Assembly: GCA_008360975.2 (NCBI GenBank)
Contig: CM039210.1
Coordinates: 20,793,007-20,857,006, forward strand
Source of the DNA: Lichenostomus cassidix
Lineage: Eukaryota; Chordata; Aves; Passeriformes; Meliphagidae
Length of the DNA stretch: 64,000 bases
Direction: 5' to 3'
In this document: piece by piece, positions 37,640-57,426 of the stretch
How positions within the stretch are numbered: the stretch's first letter is position 1
Layout: every line of letters begins with the position of its first letter
Notes under the pieces: model-generated
Databases searched by the model: none
The model's input: only the letters and a program-made list of their open reading frames with translations
Told to the model about the DNA's origin: nothing
Position numbers and translations under genes: made by a program

Positions 37640-37969
37640 ACTCCTTCCCAGTCAAGCTCAGCTCAGCTTCAAAGTCAAATGCTGAGACCCCTCTGTCACC
37701 CCAGTAATAGAAACAGGTTCTGTCCCCACATGTCCTGATGGTATTGGAGTACATTGTGTGCCAGTGTCAACCAAAGCCTTGTATTTTTGTGGTTCTGATG
37801 TGCCAGGCCATCGAATCCACACAGTCCAATAGACCCGATTTTCCCTGGCCTCAGGCAAGGCGCCTCTGGTTCTGGCTATTGTTCCCTCCTTGGGCATACA
37901 TTCTGGAGGTCCCTTCAAGGGGATCAGACATGTCATGCTCCCTTTTGTTATGCCTAGCAGCTCGGTCAC
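37640..37969 (-). pseudogene. pro: ERVL protease remnant (inverted copy)
   Basis: The minus-strand frame contains WIRWPGTSEPQKYKALVDTGTQCTPI-type sequence; the catalytic DTG triplet is intact in ALVDTGTQ. The domain then loses frame near 37660. It lies between gag and RT, as in other ERVL elements. Confidence 0.75.
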
Positions 37970-39662
37970 AGGAAACTCGAGCTACATTCATCCTCACCAA
38001 ATTTCCTTTGTTAGTAGTTTCTTCTTGTAGCCTATGCCCCCATGCTGCTAGGACAGAGGTGGGTTTTCCACCCCATCTTCTCTTGTCTTCCCCATTTTCA
38101 CACAGGAAGAACCATGGGTCGGCTCATGGTGTGTACCTCCTCTCCCTAGCTGGGCAATGTCTGCTTCTGATAACAGGGCCTCTGCTCTGTACTGATGAGA
38201 CTTGGAGAAGGCCCTCTTTAAGCTCCTTGCTGAGTTTCTGATGGGTCTCTTCAATTCTGTCTTCCAATTTCTGCATATGCTTGGCCAAGTCTGTTTCCAC
38301 AGCCAGGATTTGGGCTCTTGTCAGGGCATGGACAGTGTCCCTGTATATCTGGAGGCTTCTTGGCATAGTGCCCACTGTCTCATTTTCCTCATTCCACTGC
38401 AGTGTCACTAGGAAGTGGGAGAATGCCTGTGTCCCAAGTTGTACAATTTTGAGCCATGTCAGTGTTGCACATTTCACCAGGTCTGGACTCTTAGTGGTTT
38501 TGTCATCATTTCAGAAAAGGATCTCTATCACAGCCCATTCTCGCAAGCATTGGATTTGTTGCTCCATGGTCTTCCAAGGGCCTTGCTGCAGCTGGAAATC
38601 TTCTGGGCAAAGCTATCTCTCCTTCACACTGGCCAAGAGTTGCATCCAGAGGCTGAGGGGTTCTGGCCTTCTCATGATCCCCTGGTTGATACCCACATGA
38701 CGCGACAGAGATCCCAAGTGCCTTGCTTTAATACTGTCCAAAACTGAACCATCACCTGCAGTGTCCCAGACTTAGATCAACAAGCTCAATAGAGACTCTT
38801 CAGGTCGTTGGGTGAGGTCTTTCCTGAGATTACAGAGACTTTCTACGGACGAAGATTCGGTGATTATTTCTGGTTCTGATTCCTCTGCTTCCTGTGAGGG
38901 TCCTGCCTCCCTGTCATCATCCACTGGGCAAATGGATTTGGTCTTATACTTTCTCCTCTGGACAGGGGTGACTGCTATTGGCTTAGGCTGCCCTTCTGGT
39001 TTAACTGCAGACTGAGTGACCATGGTGTCCTCCGATTTGTTCTCCTTTTCCTCCAGATGTAGGTGCTGCTGTACGGGGTATCGAGCAGTGTGCGATAAGC
39101 ATCAGCCAGGACCCAGCACATTGCAATGAGCTGCCCCTCACTGAAGCTGTCATTGCCATTTTCTTTCTGATATTTCCCTACCTCAGCTGGGTTCTGAATT
39201 TGTTCAGGGGGAAATTCCAAACTATTGGGGCAGAGTTTTTCTTCATGACCTGGCTTATATTCTCCCACATCCCATGCCACTCAGGATTTTCCACTGCTGG
39301 GGAAGATCTCTGAGCAACCTCCCTGGAGATCTCAGCCCTGATTCTAAATGTGTTGTAGGCCATATAAAGGCAAATTAACAGAATTAGCAACAAAAACATG
39401 GTGTCCTTAACAGCCAGACAGAAAGAAACATTCTTAAAAGGTGATGTGTCAGACCTGAAGGGGGAGAAGGAGGTAATAGCCATGGAAAAATCATCCCCTA
39501 CTTTTCCTCCAGCAGGCTGGGGGTGATTATTACTAAATCCCCAGAAGTCACAGCTGAGACCAGGACAGGCAAAACTGCAGCAAATATACATCTCACAGCC
39601 TCTGATGTTATCTTTACGTGAGCTGTTATCACAGACTGTAGCAACAAAGCAATCTTAGTTTG

Positions 39663-40352
39663 TGTTATAAATATATCCTAATATAGTGTTGGCTTTCGTA
39701 GATATTCATTGTGTGTATGGTTTTATAGAAGTAGTCTTGTCATAGAGATAGAGGTATATAACCAATGTTTTAATTTCTGTTATGAACTAGATTTTGATAT
39801 TATAGTGAAAACTAATAAAAGTAGTTTACAAGAACTTTCCTTTACTAACCACACCACCTGCTTGACTGGGTAACACCCAAAAAGAAGACCTGCCACTGAT
39901 AACTGACTATCAGCCTGTAACCAGATGCAAGGACTACAGAACCAAGCCCAAACTGGGAGGCGATAACCAAGACTGGAAGAAACCACAGCTTTGACAAACC
40001 AAGACTGGAAGAAACCACAGCTTTGATAAACCAAGACTGGAAGAAACCACAGCTTTGATAACCAAGACTGGAAGAAACCACAGCCGAAAAAGCGCATGCT
40101 CTAAAAAGGCGGGACCAAGGAGGAGCCATGTAAAATAGTTCTTGGAACATGCAAAGCAGTTTTGAGAAAAGTTTGAATATGCATAAGGCTGATACAATAC
40201 AAAGAGTATTTAAGACGACTCCCTCACTGGCAGGTGTGCTTCTTGGCTTGGAGCCAAGCACCCAGCGCTGTTTCTTTGCTTTATTGGTGTCCCCTATTGT
40301 CTTTTATTAAACCCTTTAAATTTCAACAGGAGAGTGAAGCGTGTTTTTCACA
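39663..40352 (+). repeat. Solo LTR with tandem U3 repeats, nested in the inverted ERVL
   Basis: It begins TGTTATAAAT and ends GTTTTTCACA. A perfect 5-bp duplication GTTTG flanks it (39658-39662 and 40353-40357). Four tandem copies of a 31-bp unit occupy 39963-40083. A TATTTAAGA promoter-like box is near 40207 and an ATTAAA signal near 40305, so the order is U3-R-U5 on the plus strand. Confidence 0.9.
39963..40083 (+). repeat. Four tandem copies of a 31-bp unit
   Basis: The unit reads ACCAAGACTGGAAGAAACC followed by ACAGCTTTGATA. Copies are nearly identical; the last is cut short at CCACAG. The position upstream of the promoter box resembles duplicated enhancers in retroviral U3 regions. Confidence 0.92.
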
Positions 40353-40560
40353 GTTTGTGTCCCCGATTTGAAAGAGAACCATATCTCAGGCAAATTGTAC
40401 CATATATACGAAGAAGTATACATGCCTAGGTGCCAGAGCTCCATGATTAAACTAGGCAGCATGTTGACCAGTGAGTTCTGTATCCAGTATAAAATGTTCC
40501 AGACAAAATTGTAATTTTTCCACTTTCTCTCTCATGCCACTTCGTGTTGGGTGCTACATT

Positions 40561-41508
40561 TGTTTTGGTTTGAGACAAATTGAAGGAGAACACTCTGGGA
40601 TGAGTTGCCTCCTTTTATAGGTTCTAACAAATCCCTTTCCACCAATAAGGAACGAATACGAGTAGATATGCGTGAAACAATAATAGTTTACTAGCAAGTG
40701 GAACAGGAACAAGCAAAAAAACCCCAAACAAGAAAACCAGTAAATAACTGCGAGATAAAAAATTGCTACATCTCACCGACTCCCCCCAAGAACAAAGAGA
40801 GACCCAAAATGACGGGCACATCCCCCCAAGATGGTGCTCTACAGACGAGCGTGTGGTTCGAAGGACAAAGGAAAAGATTATGTCTGTCTTCCCCCCATGC
40901 CTCCTCCGCTCTGCTTATCTCCCCGACGGCTGGAGCTCCGACTGGTATTCTCAGGATCAAGGGCTAGAAACTCACTGAGGGACTTCACCTTCCTCGCAGC
41001 AGGAGACGACAGGAGCAAGCAAGGCAAGGCAGCTGGGCTGGGGCGACTCGTGGTCTTCTCTCCTTGGCTGGGTGCCGATGGCGAGCTGGACTGGTTTGCT
41101 GGAGTGGGGGCTGCCCCGCTCAGCGCTGTGACAACAGTCGTGCACCTGTGGAATTCGCCCCACGGCAGTCTCTCCGAGACGAGGGAAAAAACCGAAAAGA
41201 GAACCCAAAAAGGAGCCTCTGCCCGTGCTGCCTCGGCTCTATAGCAAGAAACCAAGAGCCAAAGCATGCAGCCAGAGAGAGCGAGCTCTGCCTAAGGCAA
41301 ACCCCAAGAAGCCAGTGAGGCAAAAACCACACGTCAAAAAAAGAGAGTGAGCTGCCTGGGAGAGAGCAGACTTTAAAAGCACCTGCCCTACCATCCCCCG
41401 ACCTCGTGAGTCTGTTTCTGGCTGCACTGCCGGTCCTTAAAGAGACAGTAACAATTTTGGTGCACAGATGGATATGGAATAGAATAATATTTTGGACTAC
41501 CCATGACA
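40561..41508 (-). repeat. 5' LTR of the inverted ERVL
   Basis: On the minus strand it starts TGTCATGGGTAGTCC and ends CTCAAACCAAAACA. The primer-site region follows (minus strand TAGCACCCAACACGAAG, about 40540-40556), a decayed form of the lysine-type TGGCGCCCAACGTGGGG site. The middle (40800-41430) is GC-rich. Confidence 0.78.
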
Positions 41509-41611
41509 TGAGCCTTTCGTTATATTTTCTCTCTCCTGTCCAGCTGAGGAAAGGGAGTGATAGAGCAGCTTTGTTGGACACCTGGCATCTAGTCAGGGTC
41601 AACCCACCACA
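41509..41611 (+). repeat. ERVL LTR, 3' part (completes 35794-36783)
   Basis: It reads TGAGCCTTTCGTTATATTTT and on to GGGTCAACCCACCACA, the end of the same LTR family. The minus-strand copy at 42597 begins with the reverse complement (TGTGGTGGGT). Confidence 0.88.
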
Positions 41612-42591
41612 AATATATTTTGCGGTTTTTAGAGCACCTTTATTTTCAATCCTTTAATGTTTTAAATTTTAAAAGGCCAAGGGAGTATTAAAAAGTTGCA
41701 AGCTGACAGAGAAAGTAGAGGAAAGAAAAGGCAGAAAAAAAGAACCAAATGAAACCCAGAAAGTACTGGTTTCACGGGGAAAAAGTAATTAAAAGCCTTA
41801 CCGCAAAAGATTTCAGCTTTCAAAAGTCCCTTTTCAATCCAGAGTTTGAATGAAGCCAGCTTTAAAAAAATGCATAGGAACATCAAAGAAAACATTAAAA
41901 ATGTATATAATATGTTTCTTAAAAATACAAATATTTCATCCCAGAAAACACATACGTTTATCACATTACATCTTCTGAGTTAAGTAAAAAACCCCCACCC
42001 TTCAAGAGCTTAAAATTATACAAGATTCTTCCTATTTGACTGTGATATGTGTCTTTAAGTTTAGCTTTCAGAGACTGGTACAATGAAATTATTCTGGCCT
42101 TTTTACCTTTATTATCAAATGATATATCAACATATGACATTATGGCTTAGACATAGAAATGGAGGGGTTTGGTTTTTTTAAAATAGAATATCATCATGAT
42201 TTTAACTCTTAATAAAAATCGTAACAGTAAAGAAAACCCCTCCAAACCAAACTATTTACATCTTTTCAGTTTTTAAAAAAGAAGATTGCTAACATATTAC
42301 CTTTGCATCTACACCCAGTTCAAAAGAAATACTGAAATACACAGCATAAAAGTTCTGTTATGTCAGAACACCTGGTAAAATACTTAGATGAGACAAGGAA
42401 GCCTGTTTCTGCACAACTATAAGTTCTAGTGTAGTCCGAGTGTACCCTGCAGGTGTAAAAGCTATGCATGTTTTGTACTCAGCAGAATTGTGTTTTAAAT
42501 GATCCTTGAAGGAGCTTTGAATTATTGGTGCTACTATATTTCTCCAATGTCAAGCACCTAGTTGAGCAGAATCAGCAGTAAAGAATTGTGG
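41612..42591. other. Intron sequence without recognised features
   Basis: AT-rich non-coding DNA. Confidence 0.55.
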
Positions 42592-42596
42592 TGGGT

Positions 42597-43812
42597 AACT
42601 TGGGCGGGATGCCAGATGCCCAAAGCCCCTCTATCACTCCCCTCCTCGACTGAACAGAGGAGAGAAAATATAATGAAAAGCTCATGGGTTGAGATAAGGG
42701 CAGGGAGAGATCACTCACCAAATACCATCATGGGCAAAACAGACTCAACTTATGGAAATTAGTTTATTACCAATCAAATCAGAGCAGGATAATGAGAAAT
42801 AAAACCAAATCTTAAAAATACCTCCCCCCCACCTCTCCCTCCTTCCTGAGCTTAACATTACTAACGATTTTCTCTATCTCCTCCCCCAGCGGTGTAGGGG
42901 GACAGGAAATGGGGGTTTTGGTCAGTTTGTCACACATTGTTTCTGCTGCTCCTTCCCCCTCAGGGGGAGGACTACTCACACTCTTCCCCTGCTCCAGCAT
43001 AGGTCCCTTCCACAGGGTGCAGTCCTTCAGGAACAGGCTGCTCCCAACGTGGCTACCCTGCAGTTTCACAAGTCCTACCAACAAACCTGCTCCAGCGTGG
43101 GCTCCTTTCCACAGGTCCACAGGTGCTGCCAGGACCCAGCTCCAGCACAGGCCTCCCACGGGGTCACAGCCTCCTTCAGGCATCCACCTGCTTCAGTGTG
43201 GGTCCCTTCCACAGGGTGCAGTCCTTCAGAAACAGACTGCTCCAGCATGAGTCCTCCATGAGGCTCACAAGTTCTTCCAGCAAATATGCTCCAGCGTTGG
43301 CTCCTCTCTCCACAGGTCCTGCAAGGACCCTGCTCCAGCATGGGCTTCCCACAGGGTTACAGACTCCTTTGGGCATCCACCTGCTCCAGTGTGGGTCTCC
43401 TCCACGGGCTGCAGGTGGATCTCTGCTCCCCTGTTGACTTCCCTGGGCTGCAGGGGCACAGGTGCCTCACCATGGTTTTGCATCATTGGCTGCAGGGGAA
43501 TCTCAGCTCCAGCACCTGAAGCACCTCCTGCCCCTCCTTCTCCACTGACCTTGGGGTCTGCAGAATTGTTTCTCTCATTCTCACTCCTTTCTAGCTGCAG
43601 TTGCTGTTGCACAGTTTTTTTTCCCTGCTTAAATATGTTATCCCAGAGGTGGTACCACCATCACTGATGGGCTCAGCCTTGGCCATCAACGGGACTCTCT
43701 TGGAGCTAGCTAGCATTGGCTCTATCAAACCTAGGGGAAGCTTCTGGCAGCTTCTCACAAAAGCCATGCCTGTACCCCCCCCCTCCAAACCTTGCCATGC
43801 AAACCCAATACA
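42597..43812 (-). repeat. ERVL-type solo LTR (1.2 kb)
   Basis: The plus-strand left edge TGTGGTGGGTAACTTGG is the LTR end and the right edge TGCAAACCCAATACA is its start. Flanks are AGAAT and AAAAT, a 4-of-5 match. The interior holds many copies of the CTGCTCCAGC-type word, the complement of those in 35794-36783. Confidence 0.9.
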
Positions 43813-43817
43813 AAAAT

Positions 43818-51953
<8,136 letters not shown>

Positions 51954-51959
51954 TCTACA

Positions 51960-52220
51960 TGTCGCTGTTGAGCCGCTAGCAGAGAAAACCCAGGTTCTCA
52001 GTGGGGCAAGAAAAAGTGTCTTTATTATTTTGATTTCCATATATATATAGACTTTTCAGAGGTCACCCAGATTGGTCAGCCAGAAACCTCCCCCTAGGCC
52101 TAATTGGCCAGGCCTGAACTGCTCAAATCTCGAGAGACTGTTTGCAAAACATCCAAACTTTATCTTTGTTTATGAAACACAGCAAAAATGTTCTCATGAG
52201 AAAGACCTGTGCTAGCCACA
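51960..52220 (-). repeat. Short ERVK-type solo LTR (copy 1)
   Basis: On the minus strand it starts TGTGGCTAGCACAGG and ends CAACAGCGACA. A perfect 6-bp duplication TCTACA flanks it (51954-51959 and 52221-52226). It shares AACAAAGATAAAGTTT, AGTCTATATA and CTCTGCTAGC with 61750-62020, so both belong to one family. Confidence 0.93.
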
Positions 52221-52226
52221 TCTACA

Positions 52227-54332
52227 AGATTTTGTCTTTACTGTGTGTGATTGTTCATTCAACTCCTGCTTAAATTTTTGGCTATCACAGCTCATGCTAA
52301 GGCCTGCTGTATGTTAGGAGCAGCACCATTAGGTCAAAGCCAAAGCACTAAGTAGGCAGGACAGGTGGCCAAAAAGAGCTAAAGGGCCATTATATAACCA
52401 TTATCACCTGCAAATTGTTGTCTCCAGGAGCCATTACCTTTTGTTTGGCAGTCTCGCCAGAATCTGCTAAATTATGGAAATGGTATAGATCAAATCTCCA
52501 AGCTGGAGAGTATAGAACATCAGCTTACCCAAAAAGCTTTTGAAGTAGATCCAACAGCAGTTGGACTGCAGAGGCTTTCATGCTTCCTGGTGTGATACAG
52601 GAGATGCCTGCACCATGATGGAAGAGGAAGGATGAGCACTCTCACTGTCAGCTAGGTAACTAATTCTTTTCTTTTGCTCATAGGTGCACAATATTAAGGG
52701 TTATGGGTTATAATTTATGAAACCTTATTACTTCAATAGTGAATAAGTGAATTCACATGATAGTCTGGGCAAAAGGGGATTGTACCCTTTTGTTGTATTT
52801 CTTAGTGAAACCATGATAAAAAGTTTAAATCACAGAGTATGTCGTCCTAAAAATTTGAGATCCAAAGAGACTGTGACACTGTGGACTTTGTTTTGAAACC
52901 TTCAGCCCCATCTCCCACGAATGTAAACCAAACTTTTAACACAAGACTTCTTAACACACACATTCCCTCAAAATCAAGCACAATGTTATATACAGGCCTA
53001 TTTAATTTTTTTGTGGAAACACAAATGGTTATTACTGCAATGAAACTTCTCCAGAGTCAAAAGGTTAGATCAAACCTGCTTCCACAATCAGCCTTCACTA
53101 TGATCCCAAGACTGTGCTGTGATCAAGAGCAATGCACAAAATACACAGACCATCTCTACAGGGCATTACTGGCCACCAGGATGTAATCTACCAGAGGGTA
53201 GAGAAGATGGCTTTTTTTTCAAGAGTTTATAAAATTACAGACCCATGCAATGTAAAACTACTGCATACTAAAAAAAAATGTTTCAGGATACTCTCAGATC
53301 TCAATTTTTTCTTCTTCTGAAACCTATGCAATAGTCATGTTCTTATATATATGAAATGAAATAAAGTACCATATCACACATTGCTTTAATAATTCTGTAA
53401 TATTTTCTATTTTTTCCAGCAAGATATGTCACGTATTTAGTACAGTAGGTGCCCTTTTTACTACCACTCTAACACACACATAGAACAAAGGCTACATTAA
53501 TAATTGGCTTATGGACTTAAATCTAAATTTGCAAAATTGAGATACAACCGTATGTAAATCAGACAAAAATAATTTTATCTTAAAAATGAAAAAGTTTCAA
53601 AAGGATGGCTGGCTACTCTAACAAGGTGCTAAGACCAAGTAAGGTGTGTTATTAATTGTCACATTTCTAACTGCTGTTGTTACTATGTTTATATTCATGT
53701 ATGTTTATATTAGTTTATATATTTTTCTTACTGGTTTTCACAGTGGATGAGAAAGTTTCCTCCCTCAGTTTAGTTTGTGGAGCTCATATGGTTATGGAAA
53801 CTAATTTATGTGCCACTTCCTATCTCCTCAGTGTAAAGCATAAAAATACAAAGGGAAGCACATGCAGTAATGGTAAGAGACATTATTGTGCAGAAGAAGT
53901 GGCAGCTGGAAAGTTCTCTCCAGCTGTAGAAGTGACTAAAAGAAAGATTTTGCATTGGAGAATCACTGAAAGTTTTGGTTAAGTTGAAAAGGTTTTAGTC
54001 CAAAATTAGGACCCTGAAAATGATATGCTGAGGAGATTGGAATGAGTTCTGGGAATCCCCCTGAAACCTGGTTGGTGGGAGGGATAGGAATAGTAACGTT
54101 GGACATGGACATATATATTTCTTTGTCTAACATAACATTAGAGAATGCTAAACCCCACAGAAGGAAAATACTGCCTTCAAGAAATCACCAGAAATCATGG
54201 ACCAATCTGCTGAGCTCTGGGCACTGCAGCTGAAAGATGCTTTTTAATTTGAAATAGCAGTTACCGTTTAAATTAATTACATCCAGTATGCTTCCCTCTT
54301 TCCTTTCTGCTCTGTTTGCTAGAAATCCTACC
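52227..54332. other. Intron sequence without recognised features
   Basis: AT-rich non-coding DNA. Confidence 0.5.
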
Positions 54333-54338
54333 AAAGGG

Positions 54339-54723
54339 TGTTGGAATTTAGATTGCAGAACGAAGCTATATGAATATGTTTCTTAAGCTTAATTCAACTG
54401 TGTGACTAGCTCTAAGGTGCCTTTCCCAGGAGATAACAGAATGTAAAGAGCCAAAAAATGTGAGCATCATAAAAGAATGTAAACAAGATAAAGCAGTTGC
54501 CTAGACAAAACCTTAGCTAATGCTTAGAGAGCATGATAAAAGTTTATAACCAATTAGCAGAGTAGATTAAGGCGTGAACTTAAGCTATTGTCCAATTATA
54601 CGTACCAGTGTATCACGTAAACAGTGCTCTTTGTATATAAAAATGCTTGCTTCCTAAAAATAAAGTGACATGACACTGATACTTTTATGAAGATGTGTGT
54701 TATAGTCGGGACAACCCCCAACT
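54339..54723 (+). repeat. ERVK-type solo LTR (385 bp)
   Basis: It starts TGTTGG and ends CCAACT, inverted ends with one decayed base. TATATAAAA lies near 54632 and AATAAA at 54659-54664. A perfect 6-bp duplication AAAGGG flanks it (54333-54338 and 54724-54729). Confidence 0.85.
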
Positions 54724-55032
54724 AAAGGGGGGAAGGTACCCTGATTAGACCACAAGGGGAAAGGTAACATTACGTTAGTCCTGGTCACTGTCTTGAGCCA
54801 TGGGGTGGTTGCCAAAGACTGGAGAGATTGATGTCTCTGAGACACTTCAGGATGCTGGGGGGGGGGGGAGGTGAGGGGGCAGGTCAGGCAAGGAAGGTAG
54901 TCAAGTTGTTTAAATGCAGCAGTAGCCACTTATATACAAACATTATGCACAATTTATTACATTAATACTATTTTTTCCTGGCACACGTCCTTCAGAAATG
55001 AAACTACCAAATGGTAAAACAGAATATGCTTT

Positions 55033-55895
55033 GAATAATAGAATAACCTAAGTTGGAAGGGACCCATGAGGATCATTGAGTCTAACTCCTGACTACATAG
55101 GGCAACCTAAATGTTAACCTAAGAGCATTGTCCAAATGCTTCTTGAACACCAACAGGCTTGGGGCCACAGCCACTTTCCTGGGGAGCTTGTTCCAGTGCT
55201 TGACCACCCTGTCAGTGAAGAACTATTTCCTAATATCTATCTTCCCCTGATGCAGCTTTAAGCCATTCCCTCATGTCCTGTCAGCAGACACAACAGAGAA
55301 TAGTTCAGCACCTCACCTGTGCTGCCCTCCTTGAGTAAGTTGTAGGCAGCAATGAGGTCACTCCACAGTTTCCTTTTCTGTAAGATGAGCAAACCTGAGT
55401 ATCCTCAGCTGTTCCTCATAATTCATGCCCTCAAGGCCTTTCACCATCTTTGTTTCCCTCCCTATATTGTGGAGTCCCAAACTGCACACGGTACTCAAGG
55501 TGAAGCTGGACCAATCCTGAGAATAGTGGTATAAGTACTTCTTTCAATCAGTTAAGTTATACTGTGCTTAATGCACCCCAGGACATAGTTGGCCCTTTTG
55601 GCCACCAGGGCATTTTGTTGAGTCATACTGAGTTTACCATCAACCAGAACTCCTAGATCCCTTTCTGCAGGGCTGCACACCAGCCTCTTGTTCCCCAATC
55701 TATATTTACACCCAAGATTTCACTGTTCCAGGTGCAGAATCCAGCATTTGTTCTTGAATTTCACAAGGCTGGCAATTACCCAGCACTCTAATCTATCAAG
55801 CTCTCTCTCTAAGGCCTCTCTACCCTCGGGGGAATCAACAGCTCCTCCTAATTTGTCTTGTCTTCCCCCTCCAGCCTCACTGACTAACATTTTTC
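55033..55895 (-). repeat. CR1 LINE fragment
   Basis: The plus strand begins AAGTTGGAAGGGACCCATGAGG, the complement of the CR1 tail. It continues through the complement of the ORF2 C-terminal region to about 55890. It is 5'-truncated and old. Confidence 0.88.
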
Positions 55896-56127
55896 TCCAC
55901 TGAATGAAATTTCAATCATTATAACTGGAAAAGACGAGTCTGGATTTCTTGATGTTTTCTGGTATTATACGTAATTATCATGTACCAAAACATATCTCGG
56001 AGAAAAAAACCAAACCCACAGTTTTACCATAGAAATACCACTTTATACATCTTTCTTTCATAAACTGTAGATAAAATATTTGGTAATCGATTTTCTATTT
56101 GATATTTTAAATAAGTACCATCTGGAC

Positions 56128-56410
56128 TTACAGTGGACTCAAACACTGACACACAAGGTGGTCTTACGCATCAGCCATTTATTAGCCCTGGTACACCTTT
56201 TTATACTCTTTCTTCATATGCATAACAGGTGTTTCTTATTACATTACCATTGGTTAGTAAAATATCCACAGGTGCCTTTTCTAATTAGTCATACACGTCG
56301 GCATTCTCTGGCTTCATTCTCTAACCAAGGTGTTTACCTCGCTCATTTAGGGGCACAGCTGTAGTTTATTTAGGTTTAGGCTGCCCGCAGCCTTTTTCTA
56401 TCTTACCACA
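56128..56410 (-). repeat. Short ERVK-type solo LTR (283 bp)
   Basis: On the minus strand it starts TGTGGTAAGATAG and ends GAGTCCACTGTAA (terminal CA decayed). AATAAA on the minus strand lies near 56166. A perfect 6-bp duplication CTGGAC flanks it (56122-56127 and 56411-56416). Confidence 0.88.
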
Positions 56411-56416
56411 CTGGAC

Positions 56417-56998
56417 AATTTACTTGATATATGTTTGTATACATCAGAAATGCAAATTAAAACCTGGTATGTTAGGCAATTTTATAATTTCTAATAATAT
56501 GTTAAAAGGCAAAGTGCAAAAAGAATAAAGTACACTTTCCAAAGGGGGAGTTAATATTTCACATATTTTACATTTGTAAGGTCTGTTTTGACAGAGTAAC
56601 ACTAACTTTTGACTCCCCACTTGTATTAAGGGCCTCCATCTAGGAAATTGAAGGATACTGCAGAGCATTTTCTTTCTTAAAATGTATAAATGCTCTAAAA
56701 ATTAATTGCTTTATCATACCAAAGCCAGCATAATCATTTCTTTATTGAAAACAGAAGTCATAGAAATAAGTGTGCTTCTGTTACAGTACAGTATTTATGT
56801 AAAGTAGCATTTTTTAATATTATTAAATATCATTATCTTAAATGAGAGAGTAAGAACAGCAAGTGCTTCTTAATGCTTTCATGGTTTTTTCCCCTCACAA
56901 ATTTTTGGCCCCTGTTGAAGTACTAAGCCTGAATAACAGACCCTGAGCCAAAGTTGACCTCTAGATGAACCTTCCAACCAAATGTTATATGTATCCAC
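56417..56998. other. Intron sequence without recognised features
   Basis: AT-rich non-coding DNA. Confidence 0.5.
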
Positions 56999-57036
56999 TC
57001 ATTAACAAAGTATTATTAGCAATATGATATATGTAT
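56999..57036 (+). repeat. 38-bp direct repeat, left copy
   Basis: It matches 57389-57426 at 36 of 38 positions (starts TCATTAACAAAGTA, ends ATATGATATATGTAT). Confidence 0.9.
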
Positions 57037-57038
57037 CT

Positions 57039-57381
57039 TGTAGAAGCAGCAGCTTGCTGCAGCCATCTTGACCTTGATAAGGACTCTGTTCCCATGGGAA
57101 AGCGCATACCAAAGGATTAACTCCAGCCATAAACACCTATGCGAGAACACTTTTGATCTACCACCCAGAATGCTGGGTGGTGTGCATGTGTGTGTGATAA
57201 GAGAGCAGAAACTTCGCTCTACGGGTGCTTGGTTTTGTGTGGTTGTTTTGTCTTTCCTCCTGTCACTTTCCCAAAACTTGTACACAGAAGAAACATAAAT
57301 ACTGAAGTGTGTGTAATAAAGAGGGATTTTGCCAGAAGACAGCAGAGGTTCGTGTTGTTTGTTATTTTTCAAGCTGCTGCA
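57039..57381 (+). repeat. Probable solo LTR (343 bp) between direct repeats
   Basis: It starts TGTAGAA and ends GCTGCA, with AATAAA at 57315-57320. An 11-bp perfect inverted repeat, GCAGCAGCTTG (57046-57056) and CAAGCTGCTGC (57370-57380), lies near its ends. Flanks TATCT (57034-57038) and TAGCT (57382-57386) match at 4 of 5 positions. A DNA-transposon-like element is an alternative. Confidence 0.6.
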
Positions 57382-57388
57382 TAGCTGA

Positions 57389-57426
57389 TCATTAACAAAG
57401 TACTAGTAGCAATATGATATATGTAT
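57389..57426 (+). repeat. 38-bp direct repeat, right copy
   Basis: Second copy of 56999-57036, offset by 390 bp, with two mismatches. Confidence 0.9.

Larger units (their letters stand above)
38124..40500 (-). pseudogene. gag: ERVL gag remnant (inverted copy)
   Basis: Fragments on the minus strand match the gag of the second ERVL (59499-60929). The leader part starts upstream of the solo LTR insertion. The part at 39178-39591 has a hydrophobic segment (TMFLLLILLICLYMAY). A basic then acidic linker follows at 38772-39023 (PEGQPKPIAVTPVQRRKYK, EESEPEIIT). The C-terminal part at 38124-38477 is alpha-helical in character and ends ARERRYTP. Frameshifts separate the parts. Confidence 0.72.
36784..41508 (-). 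mobile_element. 3'-truncated ERVL provirus, inverted, inside an ERVL LTR
   Basis: Read on the minus strand: 5' LTR (41508-40561), primer-site region, gag, protease and the first part of RT, stopping in the RT after the FLGVKWQDG motif. There is no RNase H, integrase or 3' LTR. The host LTR continues directly on both sides. The flanking 5-mers TGAAC (36779-36783) and TGAGC (41509-41513) differ at one base, like an aged target duplication. A solo LTR (39663-40352) is inserted in its gag leader. Confidence 0.85.

Noticed and set aside
39780..40261. ORFs with repeated CGFFQSW-type units
   Set aside because: Translation of the 31-bp tandem repeat in an LTR, in all frames; not a repeat protein.
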